Source of the DNA: Microcaldota archaeon
GTDB lineage: Archaea > Micrarchaeota > Micrarchaeia > Anstonellales > J096
Assembly: GCA_015522475.1 (NCBI GenBank)
Contig: WAMF01000023.1
Span: 1 to 64,000, forward strand
Reading direction: 5' to 3'
DNA length: 64,000 nucleotides
Shown here: positions 1 to 7,917 of the stretch, in pieces
Layout: each line of letters begins with the position of its first letter
Numbering within the stretch: the stretch's first letter is position 1
The notes under the pieces: generated by a model
Database searches by the model: none
Seen by the model: only the letters and a program-made list of their open reading frames with translations
What the model was told of the DNA's origin: nothing
Position numbers and translations under genes: made by a program

Positions 1-1
1 T

Positions 2-205
2 TTTTGGGTAGAGCCTAAGTACGTCATCGAAATTATGTTTGATGATATAACGAGAAGTCAACAACATACAGCGGGTGAATTCAAAGGCAGAGGTTTTGCT
101 CTCCGCTTCCCGCGCTTCTTTAGGCTAAGGGATAAATCTGCCTATGATGCTACAACTGTTACAGAAATAGAAGAGATGTACAACATGATGCATAAGTTAC
201 ATTGA
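2..205 (+). CDS. lig: ATP-dependent DNA ligase, C-terminal end only (cut by window edge)
   Basis: The open frame runs from the left edge and encodes the last 67 residues of a protein. It reads FWVEPKYVIEI, then DDITRS, HTAG, GFALRFPRFFRLRDKS and DATT, ending TEIEEMY. This is the usual C-terminal end of the OB-fold domain of archaeal/eukaryal type ATP-dependent DNA ligase I, which seals nicks in replication and repair. The adenylation domain with the catalytic lysine lies outside the window, so activity cannot be judged. The stop is TGA at 203-205. A tRNA-Ser gene follows on the same strand about 160 nt downstream. Confidence 0.85.
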   Translation, partial: FWVEPKYVIEIMFDDITRSQQHTAGEFKGRGFALRFPRFFRLRDKSAYDATTVTEIEEMYNMMHKLH

Positions 206-365
206 AAGGTTGCATTGAGAGTGTTCGGCAAAACCAGCCAATCTTTTAACTCTCTTAGGCCATACACCTCTATATACACTTATATCCTTCTTTAACAACT
301 TATCCCATTGATTTTTTAAATTGTTTTGAGCATAAGCCAAGCTACCCATGGTTTACACCTCGGCA

Positions 366-449
366 GCCGAGGTGGCGGAACCAGGCAACGCGCCGGACTT
401 GAGATCCGGTGCCCGCAAGGGCTTAGGGGTTCAAATCCCCTCCTCGGCG
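366..449 (+). tRNA. tRNA-Ser (anticodon UGA)
   Basis: Type II tRNA. The acceptor stem is GCCGAGG (366-372) with CCTCGGC (442-448). The anticodon stem is CCGGA/TCCGG around the loop CTTGAGA, so the anticodon is TGA. A long variable arm has the stem GCCC-GCAA-GGGC. The T arm is AGGGG-TTCAAAT-CCCCT. The discriminator is G449, as expected for serine, and CCA is not encoded. A T/A-rich box (311-320, ATTTTTTAAA) lies about 50 nt upstream as a possible promoter. Confidence 0.93.
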
Positions 450-576
450 CTCTTGCCTTTGGTTTCCGCCTGTAACTATCTTGATTTTGTAAATAGAGAC
501 ATAGGAGCAAAAAGAAGAGTAAGTAGGTGTCCATAAAAGGCGTACTCTTTTAAGCTTTAAGTCACTTTAACCCTTT

Positions 577-642
577 AACCTTGTGATGAGTTTGGAGGAG
601 ACTGAACTTCGCTGTGATGAGGTGACTTGACTCTGAAGGTTT
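577..642 (+). ncRNA. C/D box sRNA (2'-O-methylation guide)
   Basis: The symmetry is textbook archaeal. Box C is GTGATGA at 583-589, followed by a 12-nt guide (590-601). Box D' is CTGA at 602-605, then an 8-nt spacer. Box C' is GTGATGA at 614-620, then a second 12-nt guide (621-632). Box D is CTGA at 633-636. AACCTT at 577-582 pairs with AAGGTT at 636-641 and closes the terminal kink-turn stem. A TATA-like CTTTTAAG (546-553) sits about 26 nt upstream. By the N+5 rule the methylated target bases would pair with G597 and T628. The targets were not identified here; rRNA or tRNA are the usual ones. Partner proteins are L7Ae (a copy lies at 19268), Nop5 and fibrillarin. Confidence 0.9.
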
Positions 643-669
643 TTCATAAAGATTTACGGAGATGGTTTG

Positions 670-1239
670 ATGCCTGCTGACATAAGTAAGACCAAACATA
701 TGCAAAAGAATGAGAAGATATACAGAAGGAAAGAAAAGGACTTCAAGGACGCATGGCCTCTTTTTGACAAGCCCGCAAGAAAGCCTTTTTTGGAAGGACT
801 TCGCCGAAGTACTACTGTTGGTGGTCTACAGAGAGAGGTATTTACTCGGTTGGTTAATGCTATGTCTTATTTAGTTGAGAGAGCTGAAATTAAGGAAGAT
901 GGTTTTATAGAAGTTGTCAAAGAAAAGAAGGCATTAAAGGAGTACTTTCTTCCTGTAAGCTTTACATACAGCAGTTTGGACGAGAATGAAAGGTTTGCTT
1001 TCAGGCAGGTGTTATCCAATTATCTTCTTCGTAATTGGGAGAGAGTGAGTGGTTTGGAGTTAAGGGCTATTGTAAATTTCATATCTATAGTGAAGGATAT
1101 TTCTTTCTTGTCTCTTCTAGAAGAGCTCAGAGGAAAACCTTTACCCAATGACTGTGAAGAACGTCTAGATAACCTGATTAAAGAGTTCTCAGAAGTGCTC
1201 TTTAAGGCGCAACTTAACCTCTTCGAAGACGAACGCTGA
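670..1239 (+). CDS. Hypothetical protein, 189 aa
   Basis: Not recognised. The ATG at 670 is preferred over the TTG at 667 because GGAG (658-661) lies at a good ribosome-binding distance. The product is soluble, charged and mostly helical, with no signal peptide or membrane segment. It has a basic N-terminus (RRKEKDF) and a leucine/glutamate-rich C-terminal helix ending in LNLFEDER. It starts about 30 nt after the C/D box sRNA and could share its transcript. No catalytic motif is visible. Confidence 0.7.
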   Translation: MPADISKTKHMQKNEKIYRRKEKDFKDAWPLFDKPARKPFLEGLRRSTTVGGLQREVFTRLVNAMSYLVERAEIKEDGFIEVVKEKKALKEYFLPVSFTYSSLDENERFAFRQVLSNYLLRNWERVSGLELRAIVNFISIVKDISFLSLLEELRGKPLPNDCEERLDNLIKEFSEVLFKAQLNLFEDER

Positions 1240-1367
1240 CGTACTTAATTATTTAACTTGAGTTTTGAAAACAGAGCTCTCCTTATTTATTGGCTGCACT
1301 CGTTTTCATAGTGTCTTTTCCTACTACTACAAAGCAATCTTTTAAATCTTAGGTATCTATGCCATCC

Positions 1368-2129
1368 ATGGACTACACTATTATGAGCTGGAACATTAAT
1401 GGGTTCAAAGCAGCCGTTAAGCATGGCTTTTTTAGTGTGATAAAAAAATACAAACCAGATATACTTGGTGTTCAAGAAATAAAACATGACACAACACCCC
1501 TTCTCCCGGGAGAGCTTTCTGATTACGCCGTTATATGGTATCCGGCTAAAAAGAAGGGCTATGCAGGAACCGCTCTACTTACAAAGAAAAAGCCCTCGTC
1601 TGTTGTTAAAGGCATAGGTGAGAAAGCCTTTGATGACGAGGGCAGGGTTATAACTGCTGAATATGAGCACTTCTATCTATTAAACATATACTTCCCCAAC
1701 GCCCAACATACACTCGATAGGCTTGACTTCAAGCTTAAATTCGACGACGCATTGCTCAAATGGGTAGAAAAGCTTCGTAGGCAAAAGCCCATTGTTATGA
1801 TGGGTGATTTCAACGTGGCGCATGAGCCCATAGATATAGCGAGGCCAAAACAAAATGAAGGCAACGCGGGCTATACAAAAGAGGAGAGGGATTGGTTTTC
1901 TAAGTTGTTAACTCACGGTTACGTCGACACATTTAGATATAAGCACGGCGACACTGTGAAGTATTCGTGGTGGAGTTACCGCTTCAACGCAAGGGCTCGG
2001 AACATAGGCTGGCGTGTCGATTATATTGTTGTCAGTGAAGAGCTAAAACGGCACGTTGTCGAATCTGACATACTCACAGATGTGAAGGGTTCTGACCACG
2101 CTCCCCTTATAGCTAAGCTCCATTTCTAG
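1368..2129 (+). CDS. xth: Exodeoxyribonuclease III / AP endonuclease (EEP family)
   Basis: Base-excision repair nuclease that cleaves the backbone 5' of abasic sites. It has the endonuclease/exonuclease/phosphatase signatures in order: SWNINGFKAAV at the N-terminus, GVQEIKHD with the metal-binding Glu, GDFNVAH with catalytic Asp and Asn, RIDYI-like WRVDYIVVS, and the terminal GSDHAPLI with the Asp-His pair. The length (253 aa) is normal. The TATA element CTTTTAAAT (1339-1347) is centred 26 nt before the ATG at 1368, which indicates a leaderless start there. An in-frame ATG at 1359 would add MPS. The gene ends only 32 nt from the convergent ilvE stop. Confidence 0.92.
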   Translation: MDYTIMSWNINGFKAAVKHGFFSVIKKYKPDILGVQEIKHDTTPLLPGELSDYAVIWYPAKKKGYAGTALLTKKKPSSVVKGIGEKAFDDEGRVITAEYEHFYLLNIYFPNAQHTLDRLDFKLKFDDALLKWVEKLRRQKPIVMMGDFNVAHEPIDIARPKQNEGNAGYTKEERDWFSKLLTHGYVDTFRYKHGDTVKYSWWSYRFNARARNIGWRVDYIVVSEELKRHVVESDILTDVKGSDHAPLIAKLHF

Positions 2130-2161
2130 CTCGATTGTTAGCTCAGTTGGCGCGGTTGGCG

Positions 2162-3064
2162 TTAGTCCACTTCTGTTATCCAATTCTTGTGCTTTGGGTC
2201 TTCACCCTTAACAACCGCTTTGTACTTTTCCTTTAGCTTAGCAGTAATCTCGCCGACATCTCCATTTCCAATGGTTATGCCATTGACTTCCCCTATTCCA
2301 ACGACTTCTGCTGCTGTGCCTGTGAAGAAGAGCTCGTCAGCAAAAAAGAGCTCGCCAGCCCCTACAGGACGCTCAATAACGTCTAAGCCTAGCTCTTTAG
2401 CTAGTTCCATAACTGTGTTGCGCGTTATGCCTTCTAGTATGTCTTCTGAAGGTGGGGGTGTTATGAGCTGCTTACCTTTTACAATAAAGATGTTCTCACC
2501 GGACCCTTCAGCAACTCTCCCGTTCACGTTCAAAAACAGGGCCTCGTCATAACCTGCGGCTTTAGCCTCTCTCGTAGCTATAATACTATTGACGTAATTA
2601 GATGCAAGCTTGGCCATAACAGGATAACTCTCACTGCTTATCTTGCGCCATCCACTTATCATGACTTTCGACGCTTTCTCGCCCAAAAGAGGCGGGAATT
2701 TTATGGTCATAACGGCTCGATGAAAAGGGCATTTTTCTATGTTTGCTAGGCCGAGCGTGCCAGCTCCGACGAAAAAAAGTGGCCGTATGTAGAGATCGCC
2801 TTCTTCTTTGTTGGCTCGTACTGTTTCCACAATGGCGCGCTTTATCTCTTCTTTGGACCATGCCTCTTTGGCAGCTAGTATTTTTACACTTCTCCTTAGG
2901 CGTTCTGCGTGCTCTTCTAGCCTGAATATGCCTAATTTTCCGTTGGCCAGCTTGTATGCCCTTATACCTTCAAAAGCAGCGTCGCCGTAGTGCAGGCTAT
3001 GTGCCAATATAGGGACACTAACCTTTTTCTCGTCAAAGAGCTTGCCATCGTAGAAGACTTTCAT
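2162..3064 (-). CDS. ilvE: Branched-chain amino acid aminotransferase (PLP fold type IV)
   Basis: A 300-aa class IV aminotransferase that transfers the amino group between glutamate and branched-chain 2-oxo acids. Visible signatures are the N-terminal HSLHYGDAAFEGIRAY, the PLP-lysine segment MAKLASNYVNSI, GYDEALFLN, GRVAEGSGENIF, and the C-terminal ELFFTGTAAEVVGI, which resembles the phosphate-binding Gly/Thr turn. D-amino acid aminotransferase or aminodeoxychorismate lyase are less likely because the EGIRAY and GTAAE signatures are IlvE-like. The start is leaderless, 26 nt from the shared TATA element at 3085-3094. No other branched-chain biosynthesis gene is adjacent. Confidence 0.92.
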   Translation of the reverse strand: MKVFYDGKLFDEKKVSVPILAHSLHYGDAAFEGIRAYKLANGKLGIFRLEEHAERLRRSVKILAAKEAWSKEEIKRAIVETVRANKEEGDLYIRPLFFVGAGTLGLANIEKCPFHRAVMTIKFPPLLGEKASKVMISGWRKISSESYPVMAKLASNYVNSIIATREAKAAGYDEALFLNVNGRVAEGSGENIFIVKGKQLITPPPSEDILEGITRNTVMELAKELGLDVIERPVGAGELFFADELFFTGTAAEVVGIGEVNGITIGNGDVGEITAKLKEKYKAVVKGEDPKHKNWITEVD

Positions 3065-3084
3065 GTAGGGGTGTGACTCCTAGA

Positions 3085-3094
3085 CTTTTTAAAC
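3085..3094. promoter_or_regulatory. Shared divergent TATA element
   Basis: CTTTTTAAAC is centred at about 3090. It is 26 nt from the ilvE ATG (3064, minus strand) and 25-28 nt from the paired ATGs at 3115/3118 on the plus strand. One near-symmetric box can therefore serve both leaderless genes. Confidence 0.6.
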
Positions 3095-3114
3095 ATTTCT
3101 ATACACAAATATAC

Positions 3115-4380
3115 ATGATGAGCAAAGAAAGGGCCGAAGAGAAAGCAGGGCTTGCTCTGAAGGCAAAAAAGAGTTTCCATAAGATAAAGGCTAAACTGCT
3201 TGATGAAGGTAGTTATAAGCTACAGCTTGCTTCACTTAGAAGAAAGCTTGCTAAATTGGAAAGGGCTTTTGGAGCTTGGGAAGAAAAGCATGCCCTCTTG
3301 CTTTTTCTGCTTGGTGAGAGCTTTAGGAGCAAAAGGCTCAAGAGCGAGAATCCCTCTAGTGAGGAGTTGCTGAAAGAGCTTTCCGGGCATTTTCCCTCTA
3401 TTGGGAAGCATATAGAGGTTCTCCCCTTCCTTCAAGACCCCGATGCATTCAAAAGATATTACAACTCCCTATCAACTTATATAGAGGACGCGTTTCTTCC
3501 TTCCCAGAATGGGAGGCCATCTCACATTGAAAAGGTTTTTGAGCGACTAAAGGAATTTGGCTACATAGAGGATTTTTCCATAAACACTTCTCAATATAGC
3601 TTAGGTACAGTTAGTATATATTTTGAGCCTACCTCTGAGGAGGAATTGAAGAAGCGCGAAAACTATGATAGACGAATTCCTTCTCTTCTTGAGGGGCTTA
3701 AGAAGGGCCTTCAAGCTTACGGGCTTGCTAAGTTTGTTGTCGATATTGTTTACAGTATTATATTAAAAGGATATATTTCACACCCTGAGAATGTTTATGC
3801 GGATATCCTAAACAAGTATATTCTCCAAAAGGTAGAGGATAGTGATTCTACATTAGCAAGCGAGCTGAGAAATAGATTAGATGTGCTTTATAGAGGAAAA
3901 GGAACAAGTGGAAAAAATATTCTAGACGACTTAGCCAGCTTAAAGGAAGAGCTTACGCCAGAGCACTTAAAGGCCAGTTCAGATCCAGCGCAGTTCATAA
4001 AAGAAGGGCAGGATACTCTCCAAAAAATAAGCGAAGATTCAGAAGAGCAGCTAAAGGTGCTCGATAATCTGCTGAACAAATTAGAGAAGGATTTAGTGGA
4101 CTTGGACAAGGATATTGCATCGTGTAAGCCGTGTTTTAATATTCTTTTATCAAAAGAGGAATTGTTGAGCTCGCCGCGAGAAAAGCTCGTCGTCACCTCC
4201 TTCCTTGTACTAACGTTTCTCGAAGAGGCCCTTTCAAGGATAACGGCAAAGGCAGGCCTAACAGCGCCTATGAAAGGCATAGCTTATCCAAAGGCTCACT
4301 TAGAGAACTTCATATTGGCCGAAGCAGGTTCAATGGAAGGAGAAAACCCCGACTTCAAGACATTTACTCCAAAGAGATAG
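3115..4380 (+). CDS. Hypothetical coiled-coil protein, 421 aa
   Basis: Not recognised. It is a soluble, highly charged helical protein with heptad-like stretches near the N-terminus (LRRKLAKLERAFGAWEEK) and in the second half (LDNLLNKLEKDLVDLDKDI). No signal peptide or membrane segment is visible. An in-frame GTG at 3073 would give a longer product, but it lies upstream of the TATA element. The ATGs at 3115 and 3118 sit at the leaderless distance, so the shorter form is annotated. The gene is divergent from ilvE and may be co-expressed from the shared promoter. The function is unknown. Confidence 0.72.
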   Translation: MMSKERAEEKAGLALKAKKSFHKIKAKLLDEGSYKLQLASLRRKLAKLERAFGAWEEKHALLLFLLGESFRSKRLKSENPSSEELLKELSGHFPSIGKHIEVLPFLQDPDAFKRYYNSLSTYIEDAFLPSQNGRPSHIEKVFERLKEFGYIEDFSINTSQYSLGTVSIYFEPTSEEELKKRENYDRRIPSLLEGLKKGLQAYGLAKFVVDIVYSIILKGYISHPENVYADILNKYILQKVEDSDSTLASELRNRLDVLYRGKGTSGKNILDDLASLKEELTPEHLKASSDPAQFIKEGQDTLQKISEDSEEQLKVLDNLLNKLEKDLVDLDKDIASCKPCFNILLSKEELLSSPREKLVVTSFLVLTFLEEALSRITAKAGLTAPMKGIAYPKAHLENFILAEAGSMEGENPDFKTFTPKR

Positions 4381-4549
4381 CCTTACATAAAGAGTCACAA
4401 CACCAAACAACACAGTATAATTTTGTGTTTGATTTGCTTGTGTATGATCGACTCGTCCCATTATTATAAAGAGGGAGGGAGGTCCCACCAACTTTTTAAA
4501 ACGTTCTCTTTATAAGGGAGGAGCTAATAAGTCAATGAAGATGTCAAGA

Positions 4550-4728
4550 GCCGCGGTAGCTCAGTCGGCCAGAGCGCCAGACTCATAAGAGCTGAACTAT
4601 CAAACCTATGAGTGCTGAGCTTGCCTATTTTGCTCTTAAAAGAGAAAATAAAAAAGGAAGGCGGGCGTTGATGCAAAAAGACGCTCTGAGTCATCTGGAG
4701 GTCGGGGGTTCGAATCCCCCCCGCGGCA
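4550..4728 (+). tRNA. Elongator tRNA-Met (CAU) with a 105-nt intron
   Basis: Exon 1 is 4550-4587 and exon 2 is 4693-4728. The acceptor is GCCGCGG/CCGCGGC with discriminator A4728. The anticodon stem is CCAGA/TCTGG with loop CTCATAA, anticodon CAT at 4584-4586. The T arm is GGGGG-TTCGAAT-CCCCC. The intron (4588-4692) lies at the canonical 37/38 site. The bulge-helix-bulge is perfect: a 4-bp helix CTCA/TGAG is flanked by the 3-nt bulges TAA (4586-4588) and TCA (4691-4693), with an intron-internal helix GAGC/GCTC. The acceptor sequence fits elongator Met rather than initiator or Ile2. Confidence 0.93.
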
Positions 4729-4755
4729 CTTCTCCACAATTTTACAAGTATTCTG

Positions 4756-5925
4756 CTATTCAGTACCACCCATTATCACTACTGGGTAAACTTCAGACAA
4801 GTTTGGAGGAAGAGGCATATTTCTGAAGTTGTTGTGCACGGCTAAGTTGACCAATCTTTCTATTTCTTCAGGGTGATCATCTTTTGAATCTGATGGGTTT
4901 TCTACTTTAATCTTACTTATTCTTCCCATAGAGTCAGTATATAATCTGACTATGAGCTTTACGCCATGTGGATATGCGCCATGTTTTTGGAGAAGTTGAA
5001 CCTTATCTTTTACACTCTTTCTAATCAGTTCCTCAACAAGATTCAACCTTCCCTTTGTAATGTTTTTTTTCTTCTTTTGATTTAGAAATCTTACTGGTGT
5101 TGGTCTTACTTTCTTTTTTGGTTCCAACTCTATTTTCCTTCCCCTCCTATTTTCAGCTATTTTACCAATATCTACGGTTGTGGGTCCACTAGGCTTTTTC
5201 CTGTGAGTTGGCCCTGTTACCTTGTTATTAGAAGGAGAGGTCCGCTTTCTTTTCTCTCCCCATTTAGAAGGGGTAGTTGCCGAGGATGTTGTAAGCGGTA
5301 TCTCTACATTTGTTTCTCTTCCGATGTGTATTTTTTGAAGCATCTTTTTGAACCAACTGAGCTTTTTTTGCTTTTTTTGGCTCGTGTTTGAAACAGTGTT
5401 TTGGTTATTATTTTGACTTGTATTCTGTGGACTTGTGTTTTGGTGGGTATTTTGAGTTGTAGTAGAAGCTGTGTTTGAGCTTGTGTTTGAGGCAACAGCT
5501 GTGTTGTTTGACCCCACCTTTCCTTTACCTTTTTTGTTATTCTTTTCTGACGTGCCTTTTAAGATCTTCTTTGTTTCCTCTTCTAGCTTTTTCTTTCCAG
5601 CTTCAATTTCACTCTCAGTGATTTTTGCCACAGTTTTTATTTGATTTTTTATCTGTTTCTCAGTGTCCAATACCTTATGGTAGTGCTTAAGTCCGGCGTA
5701 GTACACAATTCCTCCACTCACTAAGAATATGAGGGGAATGGTGGCGTACTTTCTGAATGCTGTGACCAGCTTGTGCCTTTTTTCCTTTCTTTCGTCTTCG
5801 ACTGCTTCTTTGAAGCCACTTATCTCTGCCCTGAGACGTTCGGCCCTTTTCTCAATAGCCTCTCGTCCTACTGCATGCATTTTATGTGCTTTTGGGCCTG
5901 AAGGATGTTCAACTTTCCGTGTCAT
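4756..5925 (-). CDS. Membrane-anchored protein with TonB/TolA-like C-terminal domain
   Basis: 389 aa with a bacterial energy-transducer architecture. A basic, charged N-terminal segment of about 50 residues (likely cytoplasmic) is followed by one membrane helix (IPLIFLVSGGIVYYAG, about 55-75). A long low-complexity linker rich in Asn, Thr, Ser, Gln and Lys follows. The C-terminal domain of about 85 residues reads VKLIVRLYTDSMGRISKIKV, then NPSD, a helix (EEIERLVNLAVHNNFRNM) and PLPPN ... YPVVI. That order (beta strand, D-x-x-G-x-I, strand, helix, P-L-P) matches the TonB C-terminal fold. A TATA-like TTTTTAA centred 27 nt upstream marks a leaderless start. No ExbB/ExbD partners are in the window, so the role is open: envelope tethering or scaffolding rather than proven energy transduction. 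Confidence 0.65.
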   Translation of the reverse strand: MTRKVEHPSGPKAHKMHAVGREAIEKRAERLRAEISGFKEAVEDERKEKRHKLVTAFRKYATIPLIFLVSGGIVYYAGLKHYHKVLDTEKQIKNQIKTVAKITESEIEAGKKKLEEETKKILKGTSEKNNKKGKGKVGSNNTAVASNTSSNTASTTTQNTHQNTSPQNTSQNNNQNTVSNTSQKKQKKLSWFKKMLQKIHIGRETNVEIPLTTSSATTPSKWGEKRKRTSPSNNKVTGPTHRKKPSGPTTVDIGKIAENRRGRKIELEPKKKVRPTPVRFLNQKKKKNITKGRLNLVEELIRKSVKDKVQLLQKHGAYPHGVKLIVRLYTDSMGRISKIKVENPSDSKDDHPEEIERLVNLAVHNNFRNMPLPPNLSEVYPVVIMGGTE

Positions 5926-6074
5926 ATGTTGATATTTTGTGTAGAACCCTTTTTAAGCTTATTGTTGCCTTTTTATTACAAATGAGTAGGATGTTGGCAA
6001 AATTAGCTCTTTTCTCTCCTTTACTCTTGCTGGAAAGGGCTTTCTTTTTAAATGGTTGGTCATGAATGAGGGCT

Positions 6075-7874
6075 ATGCCAAAGATCGGCGTTGAAATTCA
6101 CCAGCGCATCTTTACACACAAGCTCTTTTGCTCTTGCCCTTATCCCGAAGAGGAGCCCGTCGAGCGCTTGGACTGGCTGGACAGGCGCTTACATCCCGTG
6201 CTCTCTGAGATGGGTGAGATCGACGAGGCGGCTAGACTAGAGGCAGAGAAGGGCAGGCTTTATCAATACACGTTCAACGACAACATTTGTCTGGTCGAGA
6301 TGGATGAGGAGCCGCCCCATGAAGTTAACAGAGAGGCATTGAAAGTGGCTTTAAATGTGGCGCTGCAGATGGACATGCAGCCCGTGAACGTGCTTGTATT
6401 CATGAGAAAAATGGTGCTTGACGGCAGCAACACCTCCGGCTTCCAACGGACGGCTCTTCTGGCTATAGATGGCAAGCTCTCGACGAGTAGGGGTGATGTT
6501 GGCATTCAGACGCTGTGCCTCGAAGAGGAGAGCGCGGGCATAGAAGGCGAGGATAGTTTGCGAAAGCGATATAGCCTATTTAGGTTAGGCATTCCTCTCA
6601 TAGAAATTGCGACGACGCCGGACATAAAGGATGGAAAGCATGCTAGAGAGGTGTGCGAAAAGATAGGCCTTATATTGAGGAGCACAGGCAAAGCAGCTAG
6701 AGGTATAGGCACCATAAGGCAGGATTTGAATGTTAGCGTCGAAGGAGGAGCTAGAGTCGAGATAAAAGGAGCTCAAGAGCTTAACATGATAGCCAAGTGG
6801 GTCGACAACGAGATAAAAAGGCAAAAAGCACTCCTTACGCTCATAGCTGAGTTGGAATCGCGGGGCGCATATGAAGCCTTGAAAGCCGTTGATGAGAGCT
6901 ATTTCAAAGATGTCACTGACATAATTAAGCAAGCAGTTAAAGACGAAAAGGCCCTTATACGCCGCTTTTTGAAAGGCGATAGCATAGCTTTAGCTGTTAA
7001 GCTACCTAAGCACGCAGGTTTTTTGGGCAGGGAGCTAGCTTTACGTCGCTATGGCAGTGAACTTTCGGACTATGCTAAGCAGAGGGGTGTTGGAGGTATT
7101 ATCCATTCCGACGAAAAATTAGCGAAATATGGCTTAGATGACGAGGCTGTTAAAGCCATTAAGGAAGCGCTCGACGTGGCTGAGGACGACGCGTTTATAA
7201 TGGTTGTAGCATCGGCAGAGAAGGCTAAGCTGGCGTTAAGCGAGGCGCTCCGTCGAGCTAAAATGGCCTATGTTCCAAAAGAAACACGGAAGGCTCTTCC
7301 AGATGGCTCCACAGCTTACATGCGACCCTTGCCCGGAGCTGCGCGTATGTATCCTGAGACAGATGTGCCATATGTAAAGATAACGCCCTCTATGCTAGAG
7401 GAGGCAAAAGCCTTGGCGGAGTCTTACGAGGAGAAGGTTAAGAAGCTCAAGGCCTTGCTCAACAACGACGAGCTTGTCCAAAAAATGCTGCACAGTAAGC
7501 GCCTCAGCTTCTTTGAGCGCCTTGTGGGAAAAGGCATAGAGCCAAAGATGGCAGCCATTACGCTGGAGGATACACTCACAAAGCTTAGGCGTGAAGGCTG
7601 CCAGCCTATAGACGAGAATGTCGAGTGGGCTCTTCTTCTCTATTCAAAAGGCCATTTTACAAAGAAGACTGTAGAGGCTGCCTTGAAGGGCTTATGCGAG
7701 GGCAAGGCTAAGGCAGCTCTTCAGGCCAAGTTAGCAAAGTTGAGCAAAGCCGAATTAGAAAGCTTATTAAAAACTTATGGTGACAATATGAAAGCCATAC
7801 TTCGAGAGCATGGCTTAAGAGTCGATCCTGCCGAGCTGAAAAAGCTCATCGATGAGGCAAAAAAGAAGGCTTAG
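6075..7874 (+). CDS. gatE: Glu-tRNA(Gln) amidotransferase subunit E
   Basis: Archaeal GatE (599 aa) forms GatDE, which converts Glu-tRNA(Gln) to Gln-tRNA(Gln). The N-terminus MPKIGVEIHQRI starts the GatB/E cradle domain. VEMDEEPPHEVN, FMRKMVLDGSNTSGFQRT and IGTIRQDLNVSV are typical of the family. The region after about residue 280 contains the AspRS-like insertion, and the C-terminus is the YqeY-like tail (EGKAKAALQAKL). The start at 6075 is chosen because the box CTTTTTAAAT (6044-6053) is centred 26 nt upstream; an ATG at 6066 would sit too close. GatD is not in the window. The rpl11 gene follows 43 nt downstream on the same strand. Confidence 0.94.
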   Translation: MPKIGVEIHQRIFTHKLFCSCPYPEEEPVERLDWLDRRLHPVLSEMGEIDEAARLEAEKGRLYQYTFNDNICLVEMDEEPPHEVNREALKVALNVALQMDMQPVNVLVFMRKMVLDGSNTSGFQRTALLAIDGKLSTSRGDVGIQTLCLEEESAGIEGEDSLRKRYSLFRLGIPLIEIATTPDIKDGKHAREVCEKIGLILRSTGKAARGIGTIRQDLNVSVEGGARVEIKGAQELNMIAKWVDNEIKRQKALLTLIAELESRGAYEALKAVDESYFKDVTDIIKQAVKDEKALIRRFLKGDSIALAVKLPKHAGFLGRELALRRYGSELSDYAKQRGVGGIIHSDEKLAKYGLDDEAVKAIKEALDVAEDDAFIMVVASAEKAKLALSEALRRAKMAYVPKETRKALPDGSTAYMRPLPGAARMYPETDVPYVKITPSMLEEAKALAESYEEKVKKLKALLNNDELVQKMLHSKRLSFFERLVGKGIEPKMAAITLEDTLTKLRREGCQPIDENVEWALLLYSKGHFTKKTVEAALKGLCEGKAKAALQAKLAKLSKAELESLLKTYGDNMKAILREHGLRVDPAELKKLIDEAKKKA

Positions 7875-7917
7875 AAGGGTTGGCTCTATACAAGAACATA
7901 GAATTTGGAGGGATACT

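Noticed and set aside
2130-2161. tRNA-like 5' piece (TTAGCTCAGTTGGCGCGG) between the exo III and ilvE stops
   Set aside because: Only a D-arm-like sequence is present; no acceptor pairing, anticodon arm or T arm follows within the 32-nt gap, so no tRNA can be supported.
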